DNA from: Bacillus thuringiensis
Lineage (GTDB): Bacteria > Bacillota > Bacilli > Bacillales > Bacillaceae_G
Reading direction: 5' to 3'
Assembly: GCF_022095615.2 (NCBI RefSeq)
Contig: NZ_CP155559.1
Coordinates: forward strand, 32,501-82,500
Length of the DNA: 50,000 nucleotides
Under the pieces are notes generated by a model. That model searched no databases. It was not told the DNA's origin and worked only from the letters and a program-made list of their open reading frames with translations. The position numbers were made by a program, and so were the translations under genes. This document shows, piece after piece, positions 1-13,503 of this stretch (its first letter is position 1; the number at the start of each line of letters is the position of its first letter).

Positions 1-1143
<1,143 letters not shown>

Positions 1144-1192
1144 TATAATATGTAGCAATGTTATCTAGTTTTGAAGGAATATGCCTTCATAG

Positions 1193-1308
1193 TTTGGTGA
1201 TGATGGCAGAGAGGTCACACCCGTTCCCATACCGAACACGGAAGTTAAGCTCTCTAGCGCCGATGGTAGTTGGGACCTTGTCCCTGTGAGAGTAGGACGT
1301 CGCCAAGC
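1193..1308 (+). rRNA. rrf: 5S ribosomal RNA
   Basis: A complete 5S rRNA of about 116 nt, starting at TTTGGTGATGATGGCAGAGA and ending at CGTCGCCAAGC. The conserved stretch ACCCGTTCCCATACCGAACA lies in the middle. It follows the 23S gene after a 49-nt spacer and is the last gene of this rRNA operon, because a strong terminator follows and no tRNA genes are attached. Confidence 0.97.
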
Positions 1309-1312
1309 AATT

Positions 1313-1344
1313 AAAAACACAAGTCTTTTGACTTGTGTTTTTTT
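1313..1344 (+). terminator. rRNA operon terminator
   Basis: An 11-bp stem AAACACAAGTC / GACTTGTGTTT with a TTTT loop, followed by a T run. It sits five bases after the 5S gene and ends the rRNA operon. Confidence 0.93.
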
Positions 1345-1498
1345 GTGTTTTCAAACAGTACGTAAAAAGAAGTAATGGTAATACAAACACGTTGCCCAAG
1401 GGTTAATCATATTATATAAGAGATGGATGTATATTTTTCTGTAAATTGTTAAGGAATAGAAGTATAAAATATGTCCATTTAAATAGGGAGGGAAGGTT

Positions 1499-1678
1499 AT
1501 GAAAGCACAAAATGAAGTTTGTATTGTTTGTGAGACAGAAAGAAAAGAAGGGATATATGTTTATAATAATTTGATATGTTATGAATGTGAAAAAGATATG
1601 GTGAATACTGAGACAGATGATCCAAAATATATACATTATTTAAAACAGCTCCGAAAGTTAGAAGTATCATATTTATAA
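1499..1678 (+). CDS. csfB: Sigma-G inhibitor Gin (CsfB)
   Basis: A 59-residue protein with two CxxC pairs (CIVC near residues 8-11 and CYEC near 27-30), the zinc-binding pattern of Gin/CsfB. In B. subtilis Gin is an anti-sigma factor that blocks sigma-G, and also sigma-E, to keep forespore gene expression in order. It sits directly after an rRNA operon and before the yaaO homologue, matching the B. subtilis position except that xpaC and yaaN are missing here. Start ATG 1499 has the RBS GGGAGGG about 6 nt upstream. The stop overlaps the start of the following terminator. I could not assign a convincing sigma-F promoter in the 150 bp upstream. The call rests on size, cysteine pattern and position. 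Confidence 0.9.
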   Translation: MKAQNEVCIVCETERKEGIYVYNNLICYECEKDMVNTETDDPKYIHYLKQLRKLEVSYL

Positions 1679-1704
1679 ATAGGCATTTGCCTATTATTTT
1701 TTTT
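1677..1704 (+). terminator. Terminator after csfB
   Basis: Short stem AATAGGC / GCCTATT with a 4-nt loop, followed by a long T run. It separates csfB from the decarboxylase gene. A TATAAT hexamer at 1718-1723 just after it may be the -10 of the next gene, but its -35 is poor. Confidence 0.75.
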
Positions 1705-1756
1705 GTCTTAATATCTGTATAATAGATACAGAATGAATAATAAGGAAGAGATATAT

Positions 1757-3178
1757 ATGAATCAAAAGCGTATGCCTTTATATGAGGCGTTAATAGAGTT
1801 TAAAGAAAGAGAACCACTGTCCTTTCATGTTCCAGGTCATAAGAATGGTGTAAACTTCCCTCAGGAAGCCACTGGGGAGTTTAAAGATATACTATCCATT
1901 GATGTAACCGAACTAACAGGATTAGACGATTTACATAGTCCATTTGAGTGTATAGATGAAGCACAAAAATTATTAGCTGATGTATATGGAGTGAAAAAAA
2001 GTTATTTTTTAATTAATGGTTCAACAGTGGGGAACTTAGCAATGATTTTGTCTTGTTGCGGGGAACATGATATTGTTCTTGTACAAAGAAATTGTCATAA
2101 ATCAATTATTAATGGTTTAAAGTTAGCGGGAGCAAATCCAATCTTTTTAGATCCATGGATTGATGAAGCTTATAATGTACCAGTGGGAATTCATGATGAA
2201 ATTATTAAGGAAGCAATTGAAAAATACCCAAATGCTAAAGCACTCATTTTAACGCATCCTAATTATTATGGTATGGGGATGAATCTAGAGGCGAGCATCG
2301 CTTATGCACATGCACATAAAATCCCCGTTTTAGTAGATGAGGCACATGGAGCTCATTTTTGTTTAGGCGGGGTATTTCCAAAGTCAGCATTAGCATATGG
2401 TGCAGATATTGTAGTTCATTCTGCACATAAAACATTACCCGCGATGACAATGGGGTCCTATTTACATATAAATAGTTGCTTAGTGAAAGAAGAAAAAGTT
2501 TCTACTTATCTAAGTATGCTACAGTCTAGTAGTCCATCGTATCCAATTATGACTTCTCTTGATATTGCACGCTTTACAATAGCGCGTATAAAAGAAAAGG
2601 GCCATGATGAAATTGCCGAGTTTTTACGGGAATTTAAAGAAGAATTGTGTTCTATTCCACAAATAGCTATTTTACAATATCCATTACAAGACGAGTTAAA
2701 AGTAACCGTACAGACACGTTGTCAGTTATCAGGATACGAATTACAGTCTGTATTTGAAAAGGTCGGAATATATACAGAAATGGCGGATCCATATAATGTC
2801 CTATTTATTTTGCCCTTGCAAGTAAATAAGGAGTATATGAAGGCTATAGAGATGATCCGAGTGGCATTGAAATATTATGAGGTGAAAGACAAGAAGGAAT
2901 CTATTCGTTATACTTATAAAGGGGAAATTTCTCCTTTACCGTATACATATAAACAACTGGAAGGATATGAAACAAAAGTAGTATCTGTAGAGGAAGCAGT
3001 TGGGATGATAGCGGCAGAAATGGTGATTCCGTATCCACCTGGAATTCCATTGATTATGTATGGGGAAAGAATTACTTCAGAACATAAAGAGCAAATTATG
3101 TATTTAGAGAAAGCAGGCGCTCGTTTTCAAGGCAGTACGAGATATATGAAAGTGTATGATATAGAAAGTGGGTTTTAG
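1757..3178 (+). CDS. yaaO: Orn/Lys/Arg decarboxylase family protein (YaaO-like)
   Basis: A 473-residue fold-type I PLP enzyme of the Orn/Lys/Arg decarboxylase class, the group that makes polyamine precursors such as agmatine or cadaverine. The N-terminus carries [12 protein letters not shown], the family signature. The PLP-binding lysine is in [10 protein letters not shown], at about Lys225. The C-terminal third holds [13 protein letters not shown] and the conserved YPPGIPL motif. ATG 1757 is preferred over 1733 because AAGGAAG (1742-1748) lies 8 nt before it, whereas 1733 has no RBS. It is followed by tmk after one base. Whether the substrate is arginine, lysine or neither cannot be told from sequence; YaaO is a paralogue of the true arginine decarboxylase in B. 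subtilis. Confidence 0.9.
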   Translation: MNQKRMPLYEALIEFKEREPLSFHVPGHKNGVNFPQEATGEFKDILSIDVTELTGLDDLHSPFECIDEAQKLLADVYGVKKSYFLINGSTVGNLAMILSCCGEHDIVLVQRNCHKSIINGLKLAGANPIFLDPWIDEAYNVPVGIHDEIIKEAIEKYPNAKALILTHPNYYGMGMNLEASIAYAHAHKIPVLVDEAHGAHFCLGGVFPKSALAYGADIVVHSAHKTLPAMTMGSYLHINSCLVKEEKVSTYLSMLQSSSPSYPIMTSLDIARFTIARIKEKGHDEIAEFLREFKEELCSIPQIAILQYPLQDELKVTVQTRCQLSGYELQSVFEKVGIYTEMADPYNVLFILPLQVNKEYMKAIEMIRVALKYYEVKDKKESIRYTYKGEISPLPYTYKQLEGYETKVVSVEEAVGMIAAEMVIPYPPGIPLIMYGERITSEHKEQIMYLEKAGARFQGSTRYMKVYDIESGF

Positions 3179-3179
3179 G

Positions 3180-3806
3180 ATGAAGGGATTATTTGTAACA
3201 ATTGAAGGTCCAGAAGGTTCAGGTAAAACAACGTTAATTAAAAGTTTATTGCCGTACTTTGAACAAAAAGAACAAAAGGTAATGGCGACGAGAGAACCAG
3301 GTGGTATTGCAATTTCTGAGGATATTAGAACAATTTTACATAAACAAGAATATACGATGATGGAAGCACGTACAGAGGCGCTTCTATATGCTGCTGCACG
3401 TAGGCAACATTTGGTAGAAAAGGTTATGCCGGCACTTAATGAGGACTACCTTGTATTATGTGATCGTTTTATAGATAGCTCTTTAGCGTATCAAGGATAT
3501 GCAAGAGGATTAGGTATGGATAAAGTATTCGAAATCAATCGTTTCGCAACAGAGGACTGTATGCCTAGTTTAACGATTTACTTAGACATTGAACCAGAGG
3601 TTGGTTTAGCTCGAATTGAAAAAGATGCAGGGCGTGAAGTGAATCGATTAGATATGGAAGATATCTCTTTCCATAAACGTGTGCGTGAAGGATATTTACA
3701 AGTTGTAGAACGTTTCTCAGATCGTATTGTATTAGTAAATGCTGATCAACCAATGGAAAAACTTATAGAAGAAGTTGTTCAGATTATAGAAGATAAATTG
3801 TTATAA
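3180..3806 (+). CDS. tmk: Thymidylate kinase
   Basis: A 208-residue dTMP kinase that makes dTDP for DNA synthesis. The P-loop GPEGSGKT is at residues 10-17. The [12 protein letters not shown] motif for nucleoside binding is near residue 95, and the lid segment around GREVNRLD is near 150. The length is that of the Bacillus enzyme. The start could be read 12 nt upstream at GTG 3168, but ATG 3180 gives the family N-terminus ([10 protein letters not shown]) and has AAAGTGGG about 8 nt before it. The gene begins one base after the yaaO stop, so the two are probably translated from one mRNA. Confidence 0.96.
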   Translation: MKGLFVTIEGPEGSGKTTLIKSLLPYFEQKEQKVMATREPGGIAISEDIRTILHKQEYTMMEARTEALLYAAARRQHLVEKVMPALNEDYLVLCDRFIDSSLAYQGYARGLGMDKVFEINRFATEDCMPSLTIYLDIEPEVGLARIEKDAGREVNRLDMEDISFHKRVREGYLQVVERFSDRIVLVNADQPMEKLIEEVVQIIEDKLL

Positions 3807-3841
3807 TAGAAGGAAAGAATGAAATAAGTGAGGTATGCATT

Positions 3842-4825
3842 ATGACGAAGACGTGGGAGCAGCTTTCTGCTATACAACCCATCGGTGTAAAAATGTTGAT
3901 GAATAGCATTGCAAAAGAGCGTATATCCCACGCTTACTTGTTAGAGGGAGGGAAAGGGACAGGAAAGTTTGCGACGGCAATTCAAATGGCAAAGAGTTTC
4001 CTCTGTTCTCAGCGGAATGGGGTAGAGCCTTGTCATGTATGTACAAATTGTAAGCGAATTGATTCAGGTAACCACCCGAACTTGCATATTGTAAAACCAG
4101 ACGGATTATCCATTAAGAAGCAACAAATTCATGATTTACAAGAAGAGTTTTCAAAAACAGGATTAGAAGCAAATAAAAAAGTATATATTATTGAGCACGC
4201 AGACCGTATGACAGCGAATGCAGCGAATACACTATTGAAATTTTTAGAAGAACCAAGTAGTGATACAACAGCTATTTTACTTACTGAACAAAGTCATCAA
4301 ATTTTAAATACGATTTTATCTCGCTGTCAAGTTGTTACATTTAGACCATTACCTACGGAATCTTTAATTAGAAGATTACAGAATGAAGGTATTACAGCGT
4401 CTTTATCGACACTTGCTGCGCAGCTCACGAATAGTTTTGATGAAGCTTTAGCTTTATGTAGTGATGAATGGTTTGCACAAGCACGAGCTTTAGTGATAAA
4501 ATTATGTGAAGCGCTCGAAAAGGATAAAGCCTCTATTTTTTTTGTACAAGAAAAATGGGGAAAACACTTTGGAGAGAAAGAACAATTACAGCAAGGTTTA
4601 GATATGTTACTCCTTATTTATAAGGATTTATTATATGTTCAACTTGGAGAAGAAGATCGTCTTGTTTTTCATGAGCAGAAAGAGATGTTTGAATCTTTCT
4701 CCCATGCTCAGAAGCGCATTGTATCAGCTCTCTTTAATATATTAGAGGCAAAAAATAGAATCAACGCTAATGTAAATGCGCAGCTTGTGTTCGAACAGTT
4801 AGTGTTGCGGTTGCAGGAGGGATGA
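3842..4825 (+). CDS. holB: DNA polymerase III delta' subunit
   Basis: A 327-residue clamp-loader subunit (delta'). It has the AAA+ fold with a degenerate P-loop (GGKGTGKFA near residues 34-42) and a four-cysteine zinc module (C...CHVCTNC near 57-74). The sensor region TLLKFLEEP is typical of delta'. It works with DnaX and HolA to load the sliding clamp. In B. subtilis yaaQ and yaaR stand between tmk and holB; here only 35 bp separate them. Start ATG 3842 is preceded by AGTGAGG. The stop codon lies just before the start of ricT, and the ricT RBS is inside the end of holB. Confidence 0.95.
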   Translation: MTKTWEQLSAIQPIGVKMLMNSIAKERISHAYLLEGGKGTGKFATAIQMAKSFLCSQRNGVEPCHVCTNCKRIDSGNHPNLHIVKPDGLSIKKQQIHDLQEEFSKTGLEANKKVYIIEHADRMTANAANTLLKFLEEPSSDTTAILLTEQSHQILNTILSRCQVVTFRPLPTESLIRRLQNEGITASLSTLAAQLTNSFDEALALCSDEWFAQARALVIKLCEALEKDKASIFFVQEKWGKHFGEKEQLQQGLDMLLLIYKDLLYVQLGEEDRLVFHEQKEMFESFSHAQKRIVSALFNILEAKNRINANVNAQLVFEQLVLRLQEG

Positions 4826-4830
4826 CCGTT

Positions 4831-6025
<1,195 letters not shown>

Positions 6026-6026
<1 letters not shown>

Positions 6027-6066
6027 AATTACCTTTCCAATGATAATTGGAAAGGTAATTTTTTAT
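6026..6066 (+). terminator. Terminator after yabA
   Basis: A stem of about 14 bp, AAATTACCTTTCCAA pairing with TTGGAAAGGTAATTT around a short loop, running into T residues. Confidence 0.93.
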
Positions 6067-6146
6067 ACATGAGAGTAGAATGAAATATGTTTTTTATTGG
6101 TAGAAGATGAAATAGGGTAGGTTAAGTGTAAGAAAAGGAGTAGTAT

Positions 6147-6887
6147 ATGAATTTATATGAAGATGAACGTTTAGATTACTTATTAGCACAAGATATGAAA
6201 ATCGTACAAAGCCCATCAGTATTTAATTTTTCTTTAGATGCTGTTTTACTTGCAGACTTTGCTTGGGTGCCAATTCAAAAAGGTAATGTACTTGATCTGT
6301 GTACAGGTAACGCAGTTGTCCCCCTTTTATTAAGTACAAGAACGAAAGGGAAGATTACAGGTGTGGAAATTCAAGAACGTTTATATGATATGGGAATAAG
6401 AAGCGTTCAATACAATAAGTTAGAAGAAAGAATTCATTTAATACATGGGGATTTGAAAGATATGCCAGAGAAACTTGGGCGTCATCAATATGATGTTGTC
6501 ACGTGTAATCCGCCTTATTTTCAAACACCTGCAACGTCTGAGAAAAATATGAATGAACATTTAGCGATAGCTCGTCATGAAATTATGTGTACATTAGAGG
6601 ATGTTGTATCTGCAAGTAGTCAGCTAGTAAAGCAAGGCGGGAAAGTAGCATTTGTACATCGTCCAGGTCGTTTACTAGATATTGTTACATTAATGCGTAA
6701 ATACAAAATTGAACCAAAACGTGTACGATTTGTTTATCCAAAGGCAGGGAAAGAAGCGAATACGTTGTTAATTGAAGGAATTAAGGACGGAAACGCAGAT
6801 TTGAAAATATTGCCACCTCTTTTTGTATATGAAGATAATAATGAATATACAAAGGAGATTCGTTCAATTTTATATGGAGAAGAATAA
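6147..6887 (+). CDS. yabB: tRNA1(Val) A37 N6-methyltransferase (TrmN6 family)
   Basis: A 246-residue class I SAM-dependent methyltransferase. Motif I is [15 protein letters not shown] near residues 48-62, and the N6-adenine signature NPPYF lies near residue 120. This family modifies A37 of a tRNA in E. coli (YfiC/TrmN6); the Bacillus YabB target is inferred from homology. RBS AAAAGGAG lies before ATG 6147. It starts a three-gene cluster with overlapping ends: its last 14 nt overlap yazA, which in turn overlaps rsmI. All three have, or may have, roles in RNA modification or nucleic acid processing. Confidence 0.9.
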   Translation: MNLYEDERLDYLLAQDMKIVQSPSVFNFSLDAVLLADFAWVPIQKGNVLDLCTGNAVVPLLLSTRTKGKITGVEIQERLYDMGIRSVQYNKLEERIHLIHGDLKDMPEKLGRHQYDVVTCNPPYFQTPATSEKNMNEHLAIARHEIMCTLEDVVSASSQLVKQGGKVAFVHRPGRLLDIVTLMRKYKIEPKRVRFVYPKAGKEANTLLIEGIKDGNADLKILPPLFVYEDNNEYTKEIRSILYGEE

Positions 6888-7164
6888 GCATTGTTTTTAT
6901 GTAGTAGAGTGCTCTGACGGGAGTTATTATGCTGGATATACAAATCATATAGAGAAGCGGATTCAGACACATAATAGTGGAAAAGGAGCTAGGTATACGC
7001 GTGCTAGACTTCCTGTTGTTTTAAAATATGTAGAGTTTCATGAAGATAAGCGTACAGCTATGCAAGCAGAGTATCATTTTAAGCAATTAAATAGAAAACA
7101 AAAAGAAGAATATATGCAAAAAGGAGAACGCTATGTGGCAACAAAAAAGCTTTCAACAAAATGA
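6874..7164 (+). CDS. yazA: GIY-YIG domain protein YazA (UPF0213)
   Basis: A 96-residue single-domain GIY-YIG protein. The signature appears as [18 protein letters not shown] near residues 7-24, followed by the conserved arginine (YTRARLP) and the glutamate in the helix AMQAEYHFK. The UPF0213/YazA group has the nuclease fold; its function is not established. ATG 6874 overlaps the end of yabB by 14 nt. The only RBS-like sequence, AAAGGAG at 6851-6857, is 16 nt away, so initiation may depend on coupling to yabB. Its last 32 nt overlap rsmI. Confidence 0.9.
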   Translation: MEKNKHCFYVVECSDGSYYAGYTNHIEKRIQTHNSGKGARYTRARLPVVLKYVEFHEDKRTAMQAEYHFKQLNRKQKEEYMQKGERYVATKKLSTK

Positions 7165-8008
7165 AAAGGGAGTTTTATATTTAGTACCAACTCCTATTGG
7201 AAATTTAGAAGATATGACATTTCGTGCAATCCGAATTTTAAAAGAAGCTGATTTAATTGCTGCTGAAGATACGAGACAAACGAAAAAACTTTGTAATTAT
7301 TTCGAAATTGAAACACCTGTTATGAGTTACCATGAGCACAATAAGGGAGTAAGTGGGAAGAAAATATTAGGGAAGTTAGACGAAGGAAAGACGGTAGCAC
7401 TTGTTAGTGATGCTGGTATGCCTTGTATTTCCGATCCAGGTTACGATATTGTTGTAGAGGCTGTAGCAGAACAGTATCATGTTATTCCGCTTCCTGGGGC
7501 AAATGCGGCCCTTACAGCATTAATTGCATCAGGCCTTGAAACAAGACAGTTTTATTTCTATGGATTTTTACAAAGAAATAAAAAAGAAAGAAAAATGGAG
7601 TTAGAGAAGCTTCGTTATGTACAAACTACAATGATGTTTTATGAGGCACCTCATCGTTTAGATGATACTTTAATCTCGATGCAAGAAGTGTTGGGAAATA
7701 GAGAAATTGTATTATGTCGAGAGTTAACGAAAAAATTTGAGGAATTTATTCGTGGAACAGTCGAGGAAGCAATTGAGTGGACGAAACAAAATGAAGTTCG
7801 TGGCGAGTTTTGTATTTTAGTAGCTGGTTCAATGGAAGAACCTGCACCAGAAGAACAATGGTGGGAAGCTATTTCGGTATATGATCATATTGAACATTAT
7901 ATAAACGAAAAAGGTATGAATTCAAAAGAGGCGATAAAAACGGTCGCTAAAGATCGAGATTTGTCGAAACGCGATGTATATCAAATCTATCATGTCGATA
8001 AAAAATAA
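7133..8008 (+). CDS. rsmI: 16S rRNA 2'-O-ribose C1402 methyltransferase RsmI
   Basis: A 291-residue tetrapyrrole-methylase-fold enzyme that methylates the ribose of C1402 in 16S rRNA at the decoding centre. Family motifs are YLVPTPIGNLEDMT near residue 16, AAEDTRQTKKL near 44, LVSDAGMPCISDPG near 86, and PLPGANAALTAL near 118. ATG 7133 lies inside the end of yazA and has AAAGGAGA as RBS. KsgA, encoded 4.5 kb downstream, also modifies 16S rRNA. The gene ends in a hairpin shared with the convergent abrB. Confidence 0.95.
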   Translation: MWQQKSFQQNEKGVLYLVPTPIGNLEDMTFRAIRILKEADLIAAEDTRQTKKLCNYFEIETPVMSYHEHNKGVSGKKILGKLDEGKTVALVSDAGMPCISDPGYDIVVEAVAEQYHVIPLPGANAALTALIASGLETRQFYFYGFLQRNKKERKMELEKLRYVQTTMMFYEAPHRLDDTLISMQEVLGNREIVLCRELTKKFEEFIRGTVEEAIEWTKQNEVRGEFCILVAGSMEEPAPEEQWWEAISVYDHIEHYINEKGMNSKEAIKTVAKDRDLSKRDVYQIYHVDKK

Positions 8009-8034
8009 GCTTCTCATAATTGAGAAGCTTATTT
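8004..8034. terminator. Bidirectional terminator between rsmI and abrB
   Basis: A perfect 13-bp inverted repeat, AATAAGCTTCTCA / TGAGAAGCTTATT with a 4-nt loop, flanked by A residues on the left and T residues on the right. It includes the stop codons of both convergent genes. Confidence 0.92.
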
Positions 8035-8313
8035 TGCTGTTTCGATATAATCTTGAAGTTCGTTTAAGATTTGCTCAGCGCCTTCTTTGCTTAAGATAAT
8101 TTTACCTTCAGCTAAAGATAGGTTACCATCAGATACTTCACCAGTTACTTGGCAAGTCATGTTTGGCTTATATTTTTTTAAGATGATTTTCTCGTCATCA
8201 ACGTAGATTTCAAGAGCATCCTTTTCTGCAATACCTAAAGTACGGCGTAATTCGATTGGAATTACTACACGACCTAATTCATCAACTTTACGAACGATAC
8301 CAGTAGATTTCAT
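8029..8313 (-). CDS. abrB: Transition-state regulator AbrB
   Basis: A 94-residue AbrB, the DNA-binding repressor of post-exponential and sporulation genes. The N-terminal swapped-hairpin beta-barrel is seen in MKSTGIVRKVDELGRVVIPI and the following RRTLGI; the C-terminal multimerisation part ends at YIETAK. It is the only protein gene on the minus strand. RBS AGGAGGAAAAG precedes the ATG. Its promoter and Spo0A boxes are listed separately. One well-known target, spoVG, lies in this window with an AT-rich upstream region. The paralogue-like protein SpoVT is encoded at 25426. Confidence 0.97.
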   Translation of the reverse strand: MKSTGIVRKVDELGRVVIPIELRRTLGIAEKDALEIYVDDEKIILKKYKPNMTCQVTGEVSDGNLSLAEGKIILSKEGAEQILNELQDYIETAK

Positions 8314-8366
8314 AATTCTTTTCCTCCTAAAGAAATAGTTTATAAGTTTCGAGTCTATTTTCTAGA

Positions 8367-8383
8367 TTCGTCATTTTTCGACA
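8367..8383 (-). promoter_or_regulatory. Two tandem Spo0A boxes in the abrB promoter
   Basis: On the minus strand TGTCGAA (8383-8377) and TGACGAA (8373-8367) stand 3 nt apart; both fit the 0A-box TGNCGAA. They lie just downstream of the predicted start point, as in B. subtilis abrB, where Spo0A~P represses transcription from this position. Repression by Spo0A is inferred from that match. Confidence 0.88.
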
Positions 8384-8400
8384 AAATACCCTATGGACAT

Positions 8401-8429
8401 ATGATACCAATCATTTACATTTCCGTCAA
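8401..8429 (-). promoter_or_regulatory. Sigma-A promoter of abrB
   Basis: On the minus strand, -35 TTGACG (8429-8424), a 17-bp spacer, and -10 TATCAT (8406-8401). The start point falls about 10-15 nt before the first 0A box. The geometry is that of a Spo0A-repressed promoter. Confidence 0.8.
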
Positions 8430-8613
8430 TTCTTTAATTCTATATTTTTTAAAAAGATTTATAGATTTCTTACTTCTTATATATAATAGAATGTGAGTAA
8501 TTTCTACTATTATTTCACTTTATTTTCAGAAAAATTATAGATTGTAAGTAAGGACTGTATATTTTCTTGAAATATGAGTAATAGATGATAAAGATACTAA
8601 GTATTAACTCGTT

Positions 8614-8769
8614 TTTATCCCGCATTAACAAGCGGTAAGATTTTAAATTTAAAATTTGGCTGGAGCAAAGAAGTTAAGGTGGAGTCGGATTGCTCGTAAA
8701 AGCCCGATTGGTGCGGGCTAATAATCCGCGGGAGTGAACACCCCCCCACAGATTAAAGTTTCACTTTAT
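8614..8769. repeat. bcr1-type short interspersed repeat
   Basis: An element of about 146 bp (8619-8764) flanked by the direct repeat TTTAT (8614-8618 and 8765-8769), 156 bp in all. Size, TTTAT flanks and a stable internal fold match the bcr1 repeat known only from the B. cereus group. Visible pairings: CCGC/GCGG (8620-8623 with 8632-8635), CGGATT/AATCCG (8686-8691 with 8723-8728), AGCCCG/CGGGCT (8701-8706 with 8714-8719), and GTGG/CCAC (8679-8682 with 8746-8749). It is much more GC-rich than its surroundings and encodes no protein. Identification is from memory of the family, without alignment. Confidence 0.75.
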
Positions 8770-8780
8770 ATATAAGTTTT

Positions 8781-8789
8781 TGATATACT
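8781..8789 (+). promoter_or_regulatory. Extended -10 promoter of metS
   Basis: TGATATACT is an extended -10 element (TGN plus TATACT). The matching -35 position (8761-8766, TCACTT) falls across the right end of the bcr1 repeat and is poor. The implied leader is only about 35 nt, too short for a T-box or SAM riboswitch. Confidence 0.5.
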
Positions 8790-8797
8790 ATTTATAA

Positions 8798-10813
<2,016 letters not shown>

Positions 10814-10823
10814 TTAAGACAAG

Positions 10824-10871
10824 AAAAGAGATGTTTCACGTGTAACATGTGTGAAGCGTCTTTTTTCTTTT
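10824..10871 (+). terminator. Terminator after metS
   Basis: Stem GATGTTTCAC / GTGAAGCGTC with two G-U pairs and a loop of about 9-11 nt, followed by TTTTTTCTTTTT. Confidence 0.88.
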
Positions 10872-10977
10872 TACACTCTCTATTTTTGCATTAAAATTAT
10901 AGTATTGTTATCGTTAAGTTATTAAAGGGCTTATTTTTAGAATAAACTTGATTTCAATATAAAAGGAGTTATGTATT

Positions 10978-11745
10978 ATGTTGTTTGATACACATTCGCA
11001 TTTGAATGCAGAGCAATTTGAAGAAGATTTGCAAGAAGTTATTGCACGAATGAAAGAAGCGGGAGTTACCTATACAGTTGTTGTTGGTTTTGATGAAGTA
11101 ACGATAAAAAAGGCGATTGAATTAGCTGAAACTTATGATTTTATTTACGCTGCGGTTGGATGGCATCCAGTTGATGCAATCGATATGACGGAAGAACATT
11201 TAGCTTGGTTAGAAGAACTTGCTTCCCATCCTAAAGTCGTTGCACTTGGAGAGATGGGCTTAGATTATCACTGGGATAAGTCTCCAAAAGAAATACAGAA
11301 GGAAGTATTCCGTAAACAAATTACATTAGCCAAAAAGGTGAAATTGCCGATTATTATACATAATCGCGATGCAACTCAAGACATTGTTGATATTCTAGAA
11401 GAAGAGAATGCAGCTGAAGTGGGAGGCATTATGCATTGCTTTAGTGGCAGCGTAGAAGTAGCAGAGCGATGTGTTGATATGAACTTTTTAATTTCGTTAG
11501 GTGGACCAGTTACATTTAAAAATGCTAAGAAACCTAAAGAAGTTGCCACGGAGATTCCATTAGAGAAATTGTTAATAGAGACGGATTGTCCATATTTAAC
11601 ACCACATCCATTTCGAGGGAAACGAAATGAACCGAGTTATGTAAAACTTGTAGCAGAAGAAATTGCGAATTTAAAAGGAATTTCTTATGAAGAAGTAGCA
11701 GAAATAACAACAAAAAATGCAAAAGCTTTATTTGGTGTTGAATAA
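10978..11745 (+). CDS. tatD: TatD family metal-dependent DNase
   Basis: A 255-residue TatD-type hydrolase (YabD in B. subtilis), a TIM-barrel metal enzyme with DNase activity in characterised members. Metal ligands are visible: DTHSHLN at the N-terminus, ALGEMGLDYHW near residue 92, IIHNRDA near 128, MHCFSGS near 154, and ETDCPYLTPHP near 203. RBS AAAAGGAG precedes ATG 10978. A weak sigma-A-like promoter, TTGCAT (10886-10891), 17 bp, TATCGT (10909-10914), lies upstream. In B. subtilis yabE follows; here the next gene is rnmV. Confidence 0.94.
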   Translation: MLFDTHSHLNAEQFEEDLQEVIARMKEAGVTYTVVVGFDEVTIKKAIELAETYDFIYAAVGWHPVDAIDMTEEHLAWLEELASHPKVVALGEMGLDYHWDKSPKEIQKEVFRKQITLAKKVKLPIIIHNRDATQDIVDILEEENAAEVGGIMHCFSGSVEVAERCVDMNFLISLGGPVTFKNAKKPKEVATEIPLEKLLIETDCPYLTPHPFRGKRNEPSYVKLVAEEIANLKGISYEEVAEITTKNAKALFGVE

Positions 11746-11777
11746 AAAGGAGTGGGAGAACCCATTCTTTTTTATTT
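11746..11777 (+). terminator. Terminator after tatD
   Basis: Stem GAGTGGG / CCCATTC (one G-U) with an AGAA loop, extended by AAAAG/CTTTT pairing and followed by T residues. Confidence 0.8.
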
Positions 11778-11960
11778 TTGTGGAAAAATAGCAGGAGTGA
11801 TAGAGAAAATAAGGGCGAATGAGGAAGTGTTATAATAAGGAGAGAGAACAAAGTTTTGGACATTCTATTTTTTAAAATGTAAGAATGGGGAAAATAATAA
11901 TGGAAAAGTCGTCATTTTTTTGTTTTACTAAGTAGAGACGAAACGAGTGTGGAGGCAAGC

Positions 11961-13393
<1,433 letters not shown>

Positions 13394-13397
13394 GAAT

Positions 13398-13434
13398 ACA
13401 AAAGGGACAGTTCAACTTGAACTGTCCCTTTTGT
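13398..13434 (+). terminator. Terminator after rsmA
   Basis: A very strong stem, ACAAAAGGGACAGTTCAA pairing with TTGAACTGTCCCTTTTGT around a one-base centre (a small real loop). The stem is almost symmetric, with only a few T residues at the end, so it may act in both directions. Confidence 0.85.
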
Positions 13435-13463
13435 CACCTTTCCTCTCCTACATTCATACTTTA
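13435..13463 (+). promoter_or_regulatory. Sigma-K promoter of yabG
   Basis: CACC (13435-13438), a 16-bp spacer, and CATACTTTA (13455-13463) fit the sigma-K pattern mACm-N16-CATAnnnTA. In B. subtilis yabG is a late mother-cell gene read by sigma-K, which agrees. Confidence 0.75.
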
Positions 13464-13503
13464 AAAACAGGTAAGATGGCCTAACGAGTTTGGAGGTAAG
13501 AGA

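Noticed and set aside
1425..1470. Sigma-F or sigma-G promoter for csfB
   Set aside because: TGTATA and GGAATAG-like pieces are present, but spacing and -10 bases do not fit either consensus well enough to call.
8619..8764. T-box, SAM (S-box) or other riboswitch upstream of metS
   Set aside because: GGTGGAG recalls the S-box, but the rest of the S-box core and the AGGGTGGNACCGCG T-box are absent. Direct-repeat flanks fit a repeat element better, and no terminator/antiterminator pair is present.
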